A stretch of DNA of 64,000 nucleotides from CAZICM01 sp964537685 (GTDB lineage: Bacteria > Myxococcota_A > Polyangia > Polyangiales > Polyangiaceae): NCBI GenBank assembly GCA_964537685.1, contig CAZICM010000002.1:1-64000 (forward strand). Reading direction: 5' to 3'. A program made the position numbers and the translations under genes. Numbering within the stretch: the first letter of the stretch is position 1; every line of letters begins with the position of its first letter. Shown here one piece after another: positions 17,514 to 26,423 of this stretch. The notes under the pieces were generated by a model that was given only the letters and a program-made list of their open reading frames with translations, did not search any database and was not told the origin of the DNA.

Positions 17514-20180
17514 ATGTGGGCGGAGCTTCAGCCGGGAAATGTATTTGCGGGTGACTACCGGATCGTCCGTCATTTGGCTTCGGGAGGAATGGGCGCTGTT
17601 TATCTGGTGGAGCAGATCAGTACCGGAAAGCCCCGCGCGCTGAAGGTGATGCATCCGCAATATGCGCGGGATGAAAAGCTTCGGACGCGTTTTGAAAAGG
17701 AAGCCCGTGTGGCTTCGCTGATCGAGAGCGATCATGTGGTCGAGGTGCTGGCAGCGGGACTCGAGCCGAATTCTGGGATTCCGTGGCTGGTTATGGAGTA
17801 TCTGCGCGGGGATACACTCGATGATGTTGTGATGCGAAGAGGCCCGATTTCTCCGGGCGATATGCTGGAAATCGTCAAGCAGCTCCGGCACGCGCTGGCC
17901 TGTGCGCACAGTCAAAACCTCGTTCACCGCGATCTGAAGCCGGAAAATATTTTTATCGCGCAGGCCCGCCGCACCGATGTGCCGTTCACGGTGAAGATTC
18001 TCGATTTCGGAATCGCGAAGTGGGCGCAGGACGCGAAGATGCGCTCAAAAAATTCCGAGGTGCTCGGTTCGCCTTATTGGATGGCTCCCGAGCAACTTCA
18101 GCCCGGCGCGGAAATTAGTCCGGCGACGGATGTGTGGGCGCTGGGCCTGATTCTGTTCTGGGCTCTTTCGGGCCGTCTGTATTGGATGACGGGCAATATC
18201 GACGATGTGTCGGTTGAAGCCGTGGTGCGGGAGATGATTGTGGAGGCGATGCCTGCCGCGTCGGTGAGGCTCGCCGTGCTGGATCCTTCGAGGAAGCTGC
18301 CCTTGGGTTTTGATGCTTGGTTTAAGCGGGCAACCTCGAGAAAGGCGAGCGAGCGATTTCCGAACGGCGGAGAAGCTCTTTCAGCGCTCGAGCCGATTTT
18401 GGCGCAGGACAATCCAATGCGCGCCATCACGACGATGCCTTTTCCGCTGGGGCCAAAAGCCAAAGATCTGCGTCCGCCGGCCGAGCGCGCGTCCGATGAA
18501 CAACTGTGGCTGGATTTGATCGACACGCTTCAGCGCGAGATTCAAAGCGGATCGCTTTCGCACGACGACGTGCAAGAGCGCTGGATGGAAATCGCTCATG
18601 TGTATGAGCACGAGTTAAAGAACATGGAACTCGCTGGAAGGGCTTGGAGAAAAGCTCTTTCCTCGGGAATGCTGGCTCCGCCGCTCTTGGGTTCGGCGGC
18701 CGAATTTTTTGTGCGGCAAGCCGCGACGGGCCCGATGCCCGAGCTGTTGCAGCGGGCCATTCACGCGCTGATCGAACGGGGCGATGCGCAGGCGGCCGTT
18801 GTGATGCTGGAGCGATCGTTTGAACTTTCGGGTGAGCCTTCGCGGCTGCGGGCGATCGTGTTCGATACGCTGAAGACGCTTTCAGCCAAATACGAGGCTG
18901 CCCGCATTGTGCAGAACAAATTGCATCTGTCCGATCCCCGTGTGCCGCCTCCCGTGGCGAAAACCAAAGAAGTGAGGGCTGCCCCGGCGATCAGCACGTC
19001 GTCGATGTTCGTGCCTCAAGAACAGCCTGCCGAAAAAGCGGAGCCGGCCTCGCTTTTGCCAGCTTCGCTTTCCCCGATGTCCGCAGAACCGCATCCGCCC
19101 AGAAGCCTATCGGCCTCCCTGCCTGCCATTGTGCTTTCCCAAGGAGAAATCGAGGGCCGAAACGCTCAAAGCTGGATTGCGGAACTGGAGCGCGATTTAG
19201 ACCGGGCCGAGAGTTGGTATGGGCTCTACCGGAGGCGGCTGTACGACAAAAATCTCGATGGAGCATGGTGCGCGGCCGATGCGGCAACGGCTGTGCTGGG
19301 AGAGAAAACCCCGGAAGCTTTGCGGCAGGCGCGAGCCCGGCATGCATCAGCGGCGGGCCGCCGTTCGCTGCCTCCCCTGTCTGAAGAGCAATGGAAACTT
19401 GTGTGCCATCCCATGCTCGAACCTGCGACGGCAGAGGTGATGGCGTGTCTGGTTCCGGCGCTTTTGGTCTTAAAAAACAAGGATGGGCCGCAGTCAAACA
19501 CAGCCTCGGCACAGGCGAGCGCGCGCGCGGCAAGCAATGCGGTGCCCATGAGCGGGCCGGCTAAGCTTTTGTACGGGGGGCTGCTCGAGGCGGGCGTGAC
19601 GCTGGGCATCACGCCAATGCCCAAAATTAATGTGGAGCCGCAGGCACCGTTTGGGCTTCGTTATGTGGTCGGAGCTTCGGTATCGAGCAGCCTGGGCGCC
19701 GCATCCACCAAGACGCAGTGGAGAGCGGAACATTTTGCGTACGCGGCGGCTCAGCACATGGCGTACTACAGGCCGGATCTTCTTTCGCGGCTGCTCACGT
19801 CCGACGACAAGGAAGCGGCTCAAGTCATGGAGGCCGCGGCGGCAATCGCCATCGGCAAGGTGACAACCCCCTTTGCCAATACGCTGGCGCAGAAACTCGG
19901 CAGCGGTGAGCGTATTCGCCTGAGGCGCGCGGCCAACGGTGCCATGCTGGCTGATGGTGGAATGGATGCCCATCGCTTTCGAATTGGCGCTGAAAAAACC
20001 ACGGTATGCGCGGGATTTTTGGCATGCCGCGATTTTGGGGCGGCAACAGAAGCCGTGGCGCTGGGTGAGATTTTGACGGAATCGCTCTCCCCATCCGAAC
20101 GGGTGCGCACAATGGCGCTCTTCGCGGTGTCGGATGCTTATTTGAAATTACGAAAGGATTTTGAATTATCTCTTTCGTAG
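17514..20180 (+). CDS. Ser/Thr protein kinase with long C-terminal region
   Basis: An 888-residue Hanks-type kinase. Residues 12-290 are the kinase domain: GGMGAVYLVE glycine loop, ATP lysine K44 in ALKVMH, HRDLKPEN near 138, DFG near 164 and an intact SPYWMAPEQ segment, so it should be active. The remaining roughly 600 residues have no transmembrane helix. They contain helical stretches, a Pro/Ala-rich linker near 480-540 and a C-terminal all-alpha domain of unknown type that ends the protein. It is probably cytosolic. Such kinases are abundant in myxobacteria and are often encoded beside their targets, but none of the neighbours is an obvious substrate. Confidence 0.9.
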   Translation: MWAELQPGNVFAGDYRIVRHLASGGMGAVYLVEQISTGKPRALKVMHPQYARDEKLRTRFEKEARVASLIESDHVVEVLAAGLEPNSGIPWLVMEYLRGDTLDDVVMRRGPISPGDMLEIVKQLRHALACAHSQNLVHRDLKPENIFIAQARRTDVPFTVKILDFGIAKWAQDAKMRSKNSEVLGSPYWMAPEQLQPGAEISPATDVWALGLILFWALSGRLYWMTGNIDDVSVEAVVREMIVEAMPAASVRLAVLDPSRKLPLGFDAWFKRATSRKASERFPNGGEALSALEPILAQDNPMRAITTMPFPLGPKAKDLRPPAERASDEQLWLDLIDTLQREIQSGSLSHDDVQERWMEIAHVYEHELKNMELAGRAWRKALSSGMLAPPLLGSAAEFFVRQAATGPMPELLQRAIHALIERGDAQAAVVMLERSFELSGEPSRLRAIVFDTLKTLSAKYEAARIVQNKLHLSDPRVPPPVAKTKEVRAAPAISTSSMFVPQEQPAEKAEPASLLPASLSPMSAEPHPPRSLSASLPAIVLSQGEIEGRNAQSWIAELERDLDRAESWYGLYRRRLYDKNLDGAWCAADAATAVLGEKTPEALRQARARHASAAGRRSLPPLSEEQWKLVCHPMLEPATAEVMACLVPALLVLKNKDGPQSNTASAQASARAASNAVPMSGPAKLLYGGLLEAGVTLGITPMPKINVEPQAPFGLRYVVGASVSSSLGAASTKTQWRAEHFAYAAAQHMAYYRPDLLSRLLTSDDKEAAQVMEAAAAIAIGKVTTPFANTLAQKLGSGERIRLRRAANGAMLADGGMDAHRFRIGAEKTTVCAGFLACRDFGAATEAVALGEILTESLSPSERVRTMALFAVSDAYLKLRKDFELSLS

Positions 20181-20182
20181 TC

Positions 20183-20237
20183 CAATTTAATTGTATTGAT
20201 CATTGAATCAGGAATAGAAGCATCTCCCATTGGCAAT
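20183..20237 (+). repeat. Diverged 55-bp repeat, copy A
   Basis: This segment upstream of the DUF4157 gene aligns without gaps to 27841-27895 in the same orientation, with 43 of 55 bases identical by eye. The core starts CAATTT-ATTGTATTGAT and includes CTCCCA-TGGC. Copy A lies 33 bp before the gene start, just ahead of the ribosome binding region GGCGGAGGAG, so it may be part of its promoter or leader. Confidence 0.6.
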
Positions 20238-20270
20238 CTGTCGTTTTAAGAAAGGCGGAGGAGTTCTTCA

Positions 20271-22400
20271 ATGGGTAATCATTTTCAACATCAGCCACGC
20301 GAATCCATTGCTGAACCGGCCCCCGCCGCACCTGCGAAGAGCATTCATTCCCATCCGCCGTCAAATACACCCGGATGGCCACGATATCTTAATGTGAATA
20401 GCCCTACTCCTGGGACGCAGGAAGAAGGTGAGCTCGAGGCAGAACGGGTCGCTGAGCAGCTTGTGCAGGGAAATTCCCTTGACCAGACATCCGTTGGGAC
20501 GAGGGATTCAAACCAGCAAGAAATACAAACGTTTGGTATTGGCAGCCTTTCACCCTCAAGCGTAGGCCATTCCAAGGTGCCCACGGATGTGCAGAGAACG
20601 CTAAGCTCGCCAGGACAGCCGCTGGATGCCGGAACACGGAGCCATTTCGAACGGCATTTGGGGCGGAACTTGGCTCAAGTAAGGGTACATGCCGACGAAA
20701 ATGCCCACCATGCCGCGCAATCGCTCAATGCCTTGGCCTTTACAAGAGGCCGGGATATTGTATTTGCTAAAAATCGCTATGCTCCCGGGACCCAGGATGG
20801 GCGAAGGCTATTGGCCCACGAGCTCACCCATGTTGCGCAGCAGGAGGGCGATGCGGGAAAGGGGCCAGCAGGTCCGATTCAGAGGCAAACGCCCCAAAGT
20901 GTTGCGGGGGAAATGGGGGAGCGTATCGCCGAAGGAATCCTCGATCAAGAAGGGTTTTATGTCTTTAGAGACTATAAAAAGCACGTTAACGCGAATGGTT
21001 TTGATTTTCTAGCCTACGATCCCAAGGAGGGAACGCTATGGGTGGTGGATAATAAAGCTTATAGCCGCACCATCCACGAAGCCACGTCCTTATCTCCAGC
21101 TAATTTTGATACAAATCTGGCTGAAGCGGAAAGGTATCTGCGTCAAATGCCAGACAGCCCAAGGGCGAAGGCGGCCCTTTCCGCCCTTGAGGATGGCCGG
21201 ATCAGCAGGGTGGTGACCAATGCCTATTCCAAGGGTAACGCGGGCTTTGGGGCAGGCGTGTTTAGCGCCGGGACGCAGGCCTACGATGTCCGGCTTGGAA
21301 AGCTCTACACAAACCGGGCCGATTGGCTGGCCGATATGCAAGCCGAAGGGTACATGACAGGACGCAGGCGCTATTCAAGCCGCGATCGCGTTTTGGGGCC
21401 TCGCCGGGGCTTTGCAACGGTTGGGGGCATCATTTTTACCTTACTCGCCGTTGGAGGGACGATTTATGCGGTTAGCGAGGCCGAAGATAAGAAGAAAGCG
21501 CTGGCTGAGCTGACCGCGGACTTTATTGTGAGTGGTTTGGTCTATAAGGTGGCGGGGGGATTGGGGCTTGTCGCCGTGGAGATGGCTCTCAATCTATGCT
21601 CCGACAATGCGCAAATGCAGGAGGATTGCGAACGCCGCGCGGTTGTGATGCGTTTTCTGAGGAAGCATGTACCGTCGGCCATTACCAAAACCACATGGGG
21701 ACCCTTTGAACAAGAGGATGCGGATCCGGAGATTTACCAAGAAGCTTACGATTTGCTCTTCCATACAGAGCCAATTGTCGTAGCGCCCGAGCCCACAGCC
21801 GCTCCCATGCCCGGCGCAAGGCCGATGGATACAAGCTTACCCCCATCTTCACCATCAACCACACCCCCGTCTCCCGCGCCTGCGCCTTTGGAAGAAGCTG
21901 CCCCTGCTCCATCCGGACCTACTCCGGCCCCCGCCGCGGGCGCACGACCTTTTGGCCCAACAGCACCGCCTCCGTCTCGCCAAGCTCAAGCCCCCACATC
22001 ACAGGCCGCGCCTGCACCTCAAGCGCCAAAACCCGCCACCCAGGCCGCGCCTGCACCCGATTGGCCACTGAACTATGAAGAAATACCTGGAAGCAAGCAC
22101 TTTCAAGTGATTCCCGATGTGTCGGTGGCCAATGGCACATGGTCTATTCTACAGCCAACCAATTCCGGGGCCATCTTTCGCGTTCAAGCCAGACCGGATC
22201 AGGGCTTCGATATGGTGAATGTGCAGGCCAACAACCGGGTGGTGGCTCAGGTTGCCCCATCGCGCCTGCTACCGGGAGGCTATCGCTTGGTGTCTGGACC
22301 GCTTAAGAACGCGCTGGACGAGCATTTTGTGCGCTGGCACGCAAAAAACCGATCTCCCCAATTAAATGACTTGGTCAATCCAGAACTGCATTTCCGATAA
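20271..22400 (+). CDS. DUF4157 protein with PD-(D/E)XK-like nuclease domain (toxin-like)
   Basis: A 709-residue multidomain protein. Residues about 110-192 are a DUF4157 domain, with LDAGTRSHFERHLG and the zinc-protease motif HELTH at 183-187. DUF4157 is a marker of effectors carried by extracellular contractile injection systems and of polymorphic toxins. Residues 210-345 look like a restriction-type nuclease: E217, then D245 in GFDFLAYD and D260-x-K262 in VVDNKAY. A hydrophobic segment at 381-401 and another near 415-440 follow. A long Pro/Ala-rich linker comes next (about 505-600), and then a small C-terminal domain I do not recognise. No immunity gene is obvious next to it. The ribosome binding site GGCGGAGGAG is strong. 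Nuclease activity is inferred from motifs only. Confidence 0.72.
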   Translation: MGNHFQHQPRESIAEPAPAAPAKSIHSHPPSNTPGWPRYLNVNSPTPGTQEEGELEAERVAEQLVQGNSLDQTSVGTRDSNQQEIQTFGIGSLSPSSVGHSKVPTDVQRTLSSPGQPLDAGTRSHFERHLGRNLAQVRVHADENAHHAAQSLNALAFTRGRDIVFAKNRYAPGTQDGRRLLAHELTHVAQQEGDAGKGPAGPIQRQTPQSVAGEMGERIAEGILDQEGFYVFRDYKKHVNANGFDFLAYDPKEGTLWVVDNKAYSRTIHEATSLSPANFDTNLAEAERYLRQMPDSPRAKAALSALEDGRISRVVTNAYSKGNAGFGAGVFSAGTQAYDVRLGKLYTNRADWLADMQAEGYMTGRRRYSSRDRVLGPRRGFATVGGIIFTLLAVGGTIYAVSEAEDKKKALAELTADFIVSGLVYKVAGGLGLVAVEMALNLCSDNAQMQEDCERRAVVMRFLRKHVPSAITKTTWGPFEQEDADPEIYQEAYDLLFHTEPIVVAPEPTAAPMPGARPMDTSLPPSSPSTTPPSPAPAPLEEAAPAPSGPTPAPAAGARPFGPTAPPPSRQAQAPTSQAAPAPQAPKPATQAAPAPDWPLNYEEIPGSKHFQVIPDVSVANGTWSILQPTNSGAIFRVQARPDQGFDMVNVQANNRVVAQVAPSRLLPGGYRLVSGPLKNALDEHFVRWHAKNRSPQLNDLVNPELHFR

Positions 22401-22490
22401 GAGACTGTCCGCGCGCCGGCTCGAGAGCTCTTATGCGCCCTGTGGCGGCAGCCGTGGGACAAACACGTCGATGATCGAACGACTTCACGG

Positions 22491-23135
22491 TCATTCCCGC
22501 ACCAAAGGAAGTGAAACGACATCTACTTGCCCCAAGACAGCAGGCAATGCCTCCAGCGCAGATCCAAACGATTTCCAAAATTCCGATGTTGAGGCTTGAC
22601 TTAGCGCTTTACCGATTTGTGGCAAAAAATGCTCAAGATGTTCACGCCCAAATGCCCGCCGGGCGGCACCATCGCGCGCCCCATCCAGCTCCTCATTCAG
22701 CAATGTCGCAATAAAACAGAGTTCCAATCCTACATGGTCGGCCGGTTTCTCCCCCATCGCTTCAAAACCGACGCCCGCCGCTGCATATGCACGCATGGCC
22801 GCGTGACTGCGCTCGCCCATGACCCGGCGCTCTCTACCTGTCCAACAGTCCTCCCATGGCGGAACAATCACATGTCCCCATGCTCCCCCAGCCGGAACGA
22901 CAAAGAGTCGCGCGTATTCCTCCACAAGAAGGCTTGTCTCCTCGTGGTTGAGCGCATTCTGGAGGGCATTCAGAGCATCGCCCAAGGGGCCGATTAGCAG
23001 CGCCGCAAGCTCCGCAACAATCGGCTCCTCGCGCAATTCGTCAAAAAGCCCTCCATCTGTACCCTTTAGCAAGATGCCCCCCAACAACGCCAAGGTCTCG
23101 GCGAGGGCACTCATTTGTTCCGTGTTGAGTTTCAT
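22491..23135 (-). CDS. TorD/DmsD-family chaperone
   Basis: A 214-residue all-helical protein of the TorD family, the dedicated chaperones that bind Tat signal peptides of molybdoenzymes and help cofactor insertion. The middle region has EYARLFVVP-type and PPWEDCWTG segments, followed by DHVGLELCFIATLL, matching the family's E-x-x-RLF and DH-x-x-x-E-L landmarks. It is last in the molybdoenzyme operon and its ATG overlaps the ferredoxin subunit stop by 4 bp. The client is almost certainly the Tat-exported oxidoreductase encoded two genes upstream. The 90 bp between it and the convergent DUF4157 gene hold nothing I can identify. Confidence 0.85.
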   Translation of the reverse strand: MKLNTEQMSALAETLALLGGILLKGTDGGLFDELREEPIVAELAALLIGPLGDALNALQNALNHEETSLLVEEYARLFVVPAGGAWGHVIVPPWEDCWTGRERRVMGERSHAAMRAYAAAGVGFEAMGEKPADHVGLELCFIATLLNEELDGARDGAARRAFGREHLEHFLPQIGKALSQASTSEFWKSFGSALEALPAVLGQVDVVSLPLVRE

Positions 23136-23800
23136 CCGATATTGGTCTGGGGTTTGAAGCGAACCGAGGGATTGGTAATCGTGGGATTCGCGATGTCAAC
23201 CACGGGCGAACCGGTCAGTTTATTGGCTGTTCCGTATGCCCCTCCATCGATAACCGATACCTCATCCATGTGAAGCGCAAACGCCGAACAGGTAATGACG
23301 CAAGCCGGTTTGCGCCGCTCCGGAGGCAAGTTTGTATTGAATAACCGGTGGTAACATCCAACGCACTTATCCGCGTGGCCATGGGTTTCGTCAAACTGGA
23401 TTGCCCCATAGGGACAAGCCGCCATACAGCGTTTGCAGCCAATGCAATCCACCCCATTCATTCCATCCTCAGCAACGGAAGGCTTGGTTAATACAAGGCC
23501 CGTTTCGGGGTTTCCGCTCATTCCAAATGCTTGCCGAAGGGACATTCCCTCTGCCGTCGCCGTGGTATCCTTCCAGTATCTATCCACTGGGCACGCAGCC
23601 ATGCATGCGGGCGATGCACAATGCATGCAAGCCATGGAAACATGAATCCGGAAGGGCTTATTGTTGACGGTTCCTTCTTGAAGCGCAACAAAGCGGCGGC
23701 GCACGCCTGCAGGAAGCTCAAACTCTTGCTTGCAAGCGCCCTCACAGGCCCGGCAACCAATGCAATTATCAATATTTACATGCCATCCATATTGGGCCAT
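23132..23800 (-). CDS. Four-cluster ferredoxin subunit of molybdoenzyme (DmsB/TtrB/PsrB type)
   Basis: A 222-residue electron-transfer subunit with four [4Fe-4S] cysteine groups in the usual order: NCIGCRACEGACK, CMHCASPACMAACP, CIGCKRCMAACP and CVGCYHR plus KPACVITC. It passes electrons to or from the molybdopterin subunit in the periplasm and is probably carried through Tat by its partner, since it has no signal of its own. The start at 23800 is fixed by AAAGGAGG 6 bases upstream; the open frame runs further upstream but that part overlaps the preceding gene and is not protein-like. It lies 13 bp after the catalytic subunit. No NrfD/DmsC-type membrane subunit gene follows. Confidence 0.92.
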   Translation of the reverse strand: MAQYGWHVNIDNCIGCRACEGACKQEFELPAGVRRRFVALQEGTVNNKPFRIHVSMACMHCASPACMAACPVDRYWKDTTATAEGMSLRQAFGMSGNPETGLVLTKPSVAEDGMNGVDCIGCKRCMAACPYGAIQFDETHGHADKCVGCYHRLFNTNLPPERRKPACVITCSAFALHMDEVSVIDGGAYGTANKLTGSPVVDIANPTITNPSVRFKPQTNIG

Positions 23801-23813
23801 TTGAAGCCTCCTT

Positions 23814-26414
23814 TCATAGATCCTTGTAAATACGGCAGGCAGCTTCCTTGTGTACAGCCTGACCCGAGTGAATCTCGGCCTTGCCGGGAAGAAGCCAACC
23901 ATCATGGGCTCCTTTCCCCACAGCCATTTTCCCAAAGGCCCAATGACCAAAGCCGCGGACAAAGCCAACTGTTTCAGGCTGAATACCCGCCGTTAGATGA
24001 ACACGCACTCGCACAATCCCCCATTTCGTTTGCACATAGGCCCAATCGTCTTCGGTGAGGCCATGTTGCGCGGCGAGCGTGGGATGCACATGCAGCTTGT
24101 TTTCACGCTTCATCTCCATCAGCCAGTCATTGGTGAAGGAACGCGTGTGCGTATGCTCCACCTCTTTCCAGGAAATGAAATAGTTGGGGAACTGCACGTC
24201 GGGGGCATCCTCAGGTGCTAGATAATAGGGAAGAGGATGATAGCGCAAATCACCGGCTACGCTCTGTCCACCGGGCTGTACCGCGCCTGAGTAGCACGCA
24301 TTCAGCTTCGGGGACCAAAATTGAGCACGTCTGGACTCCGTCCCAAATCCAACGACATAGGTATCCCCATGATTCATCATGGGCCCAGACGCAATACCCT
24401 TCGATGTCTTTCCATCGGCGCTCTTCACGACATACACCGTTTGAGCACCCGCACCAAAGGCCACAATCTGATCATCCACCGCCGCATTGCCCGTCTTTAC
24501 AAACGTCTTTGTGGCGAGATACTTTTGATAGACGGTGCCACCTGTTGCGCCGGTTTCAATCCACACCCCCGATGCCTTTAATTGATCCCAAGAGACTTGG
24601 TTATTCCAAGGATTACCGCCGTTTCCCTTGGTCATGAACCGGTCCCACATTTCCTTATGATAATTTTCCTCGGTATCATCGAGACCAGGCGTCGTCTTAA
24701 AGCCGGGAAGCCCGAGCGCGGCCCCGAGTTCGAGGAAGAATTGCGTTTCGCTCACACCGCCAATCCACGACGGAATGACGGGTTGACGCAATCCTATGGA
24801 GCGGAATGATACCCAGTTCGGATTAAAATCAAAGCGCTCCAGGAAATGGCTTCCTGGAATGATCAAATCAGCCAAGATGGCTGTTTCAGATAGATGCGTG
24901 TCAACACTCAAAACGAAATCCATTTTCTCAATGGCATCGATGTTTCGCTGGGTGTTTGGCACAGACATGACAAAGTTCTGAAAGACAAATACCGCGGCCT
25001 TGATCGGATAAGGATTCCCCGCAAAGTCTTTCTGCTCTAGCATCCGCTCCCGTGTCTCAACATAGATTCCCGATCCGTGCGAATGAGAATACTTCTTCGC
25101 GATAGGCGTCCCATTCACAACAACATCGTCTCGTCCATCCACACGCCAGCCATCCTTGGCAGGCCATCCGGCAACCGCGGCTCTGCGGCTTGGACCATTG
25201 CGCAGCGGAACAAGCATGGTCCCAGGAAGATCCACCGCGCCCAATAGCAAGTTCAGCGCGTTGATAGCCCTGCCGCCCTGCGTGGCGTTGGTATGATGTC
25301 CAGGCCCGCTCCACACATCGATGCAGATCTTGCGTCCGGCGCTGTAGGCTGCGCCGAGCTCCTGAGCCAGTTGTACAATCTCCGTTTCGGGAATTCCTGT
25401 AACTTGGGCAGCCCACAACGCACTCTTGGGCTGATTATCATAGGTCCCATCACCATTTAGGTATTTGACAAATTCATCAAATCCCAATGTATAGTTTTGG
25501 ACGAAGCTGGTATTATACGTGTTTTGATCGATTAATATCTTACAAAGAGCGAGAGCAAGAGCACCATCCGTACCTGGCCGCGGAGCCATCCATCGATCCG
25601 CTTTAGAAGCCGTGGTGTTGAACACTGGATCTACATACGTAAACGTAAAATTGGGGTTATTTGCGCGAACCCGCGTAAAAATCGCAGCCAAATGAATCCA
25701 TTTGATTGCAGAGAGGAAATTCCAGCCAAAAACAAGCAGATAGTCGGTCTGCTCCATGTCGGCCAAGGGCCTATCATGACCGATGGTGGACACATAATGG
25801 GCCTTGCGCGCCGTATCGCACAAGTTGGCATGGTTGGAGAAATTTGGCGAACCCAGCGCATCCATGATGTCGAGCTGAGGCGCATTAAAGGAATGGTCTT
25901 CCGCAAACCAAACAATGGATCGGGCTCCATACTGCTGCTGAACTTTCCACAGTCCGGCGGCGGCCTCGGCGATGGCTTCCTGCCAGGAAATGGCCTTGTA
26001 TTGACCAGAACCGCGCGGTCCAATACGCTTGAGGGGCATGGTCAGCCTATCCGGATCATACACCGAGCGCGATGCCGCGTTACCCTTGCAACAAAGACGG
26101 CCTAAATCCCCAGCTTGCTGGGCCTCGCTGAACTTTGTGCTCACATTGGCGACGTTGTTGGGATTTGCGGCGTTGGGCTCAATCTTGCGCACGCGCCCAT
26201 TTTCAAGATAGACCAGCGTTCCGCATTGACCACCGCACATGTTGCAGCACGAGGGTATCCATGCGCCGGATGCATAATCGGTATACTGAGCCGCTTCGGC
26301 AGAGCTTAGTTTACGGAAAGGCCATGGGAAGAGCGATGCCAGAGCCCCAGTGCCCAGAGCCGCTCCGCTCCCAAAGAGAAACTTGCGTCGAGAGAGCTTC
26401 ATCGGTCGCACCAT
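23814..26414 (-). CDS. Tat-exported molybdopterin oxidoreductase (DMSO reductase family, Cys ligand)
   Basis: An 866-residue catalytic subunit. The twin-arginine motif SRRKFLFG at 8-15 precedes a hydrophobic stretch and an Ala-rich cleavage region. C57-x2-C60-x3-C64 and C108 or C109 bind one [4Fe-4S] cluster. The probable Mo ligand is C199 in HANLCDTARKAH, a cysteine, as in polysulfide, thiosulfate, tetrathionate and arsenate reductases rather than DMSO reductase. The bis-MGD fold motifs follow and the length is normal. The substrate is unknown. The adjacent operon members (ferredoxin subunit, TorD chaperone, triheme lipoprotein) support a periplasmic respiratory role. AGGAGG lies 6 bases before the ATG. 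Confidence 0.9.
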   Translation of the reverse strand: MVRPMKLSRRKFLFGSGAALGTGALASLFPWPFRKLSSAEAAQYTDYASGAWIPSCCNMCGGQCGTLVYLENGRVRKIEPNAANPNNVANVSTKFSEAQQAGDLGRLCCKGNAASRSVYDPDRLTMPLKRIGPRGSGQYKAISWQEAIAEAAAGLWKVQQQYGARSIVWFAEDHSFNAPQLDIMDALGSPNFSNHANLCDTARKAHYVSTIGHDRPLADMEQTDYLLVFGWNFLSAIKWIHLAAIFTRVRANNPNFTFTYVDPVFNTTASKADRWMAPRPGTDGALALALCKILIDQNTYNTSFVQNYTLGFDEFVKYLNGDGTYDNQPKSALWAAQVTGIPETEIVQLAQELGAAYSAGRKICIDVWSGPGHHTNATQGGRAINALNLLLGAVDLPGTMLVPLRNGPSRRAAVAGWPAKDGWRVDGRDDVVVNGTPIAKKYSHSHGSGIYVETRERMLEQKDFAGNPYPIKAAVFVFQNFVMSVPNTQRNIDAIEKMDFVLSVDTHLSETAILADLIIPGSHFLERFDFNPNWVSFRSIGLRQPVIPSWIGGVSETQFFLELGAALGLPGFKTTPGLDDTEENYHKEMWDRFMTKGNGGNPWNNQVSWDQLKASGVWIETGATGGTVYQKYLATKTFVKTGNAAVDDQIVAFGAGAQTVYVVKSADGKTSKGIASGPMMNHGDTYVVGFGTESRRAQFWSPKLNACYSGAVQPGGQSVAGDLRYHPLPYYLAPEDAPDVQFPNYFISWKEVEHTHTRSFTNDWLMEMKRENKLHVHPTLAAQHGLTEDDWAYVQTKWGIVRVRVHLTAGIQPETVGFVRGFGHWAFGKMAVGKGAHDGWLLPGKAEIHSGQAVHKEAACRIYKDL

Positions 26415-26423
26415 GGTTTCCTC

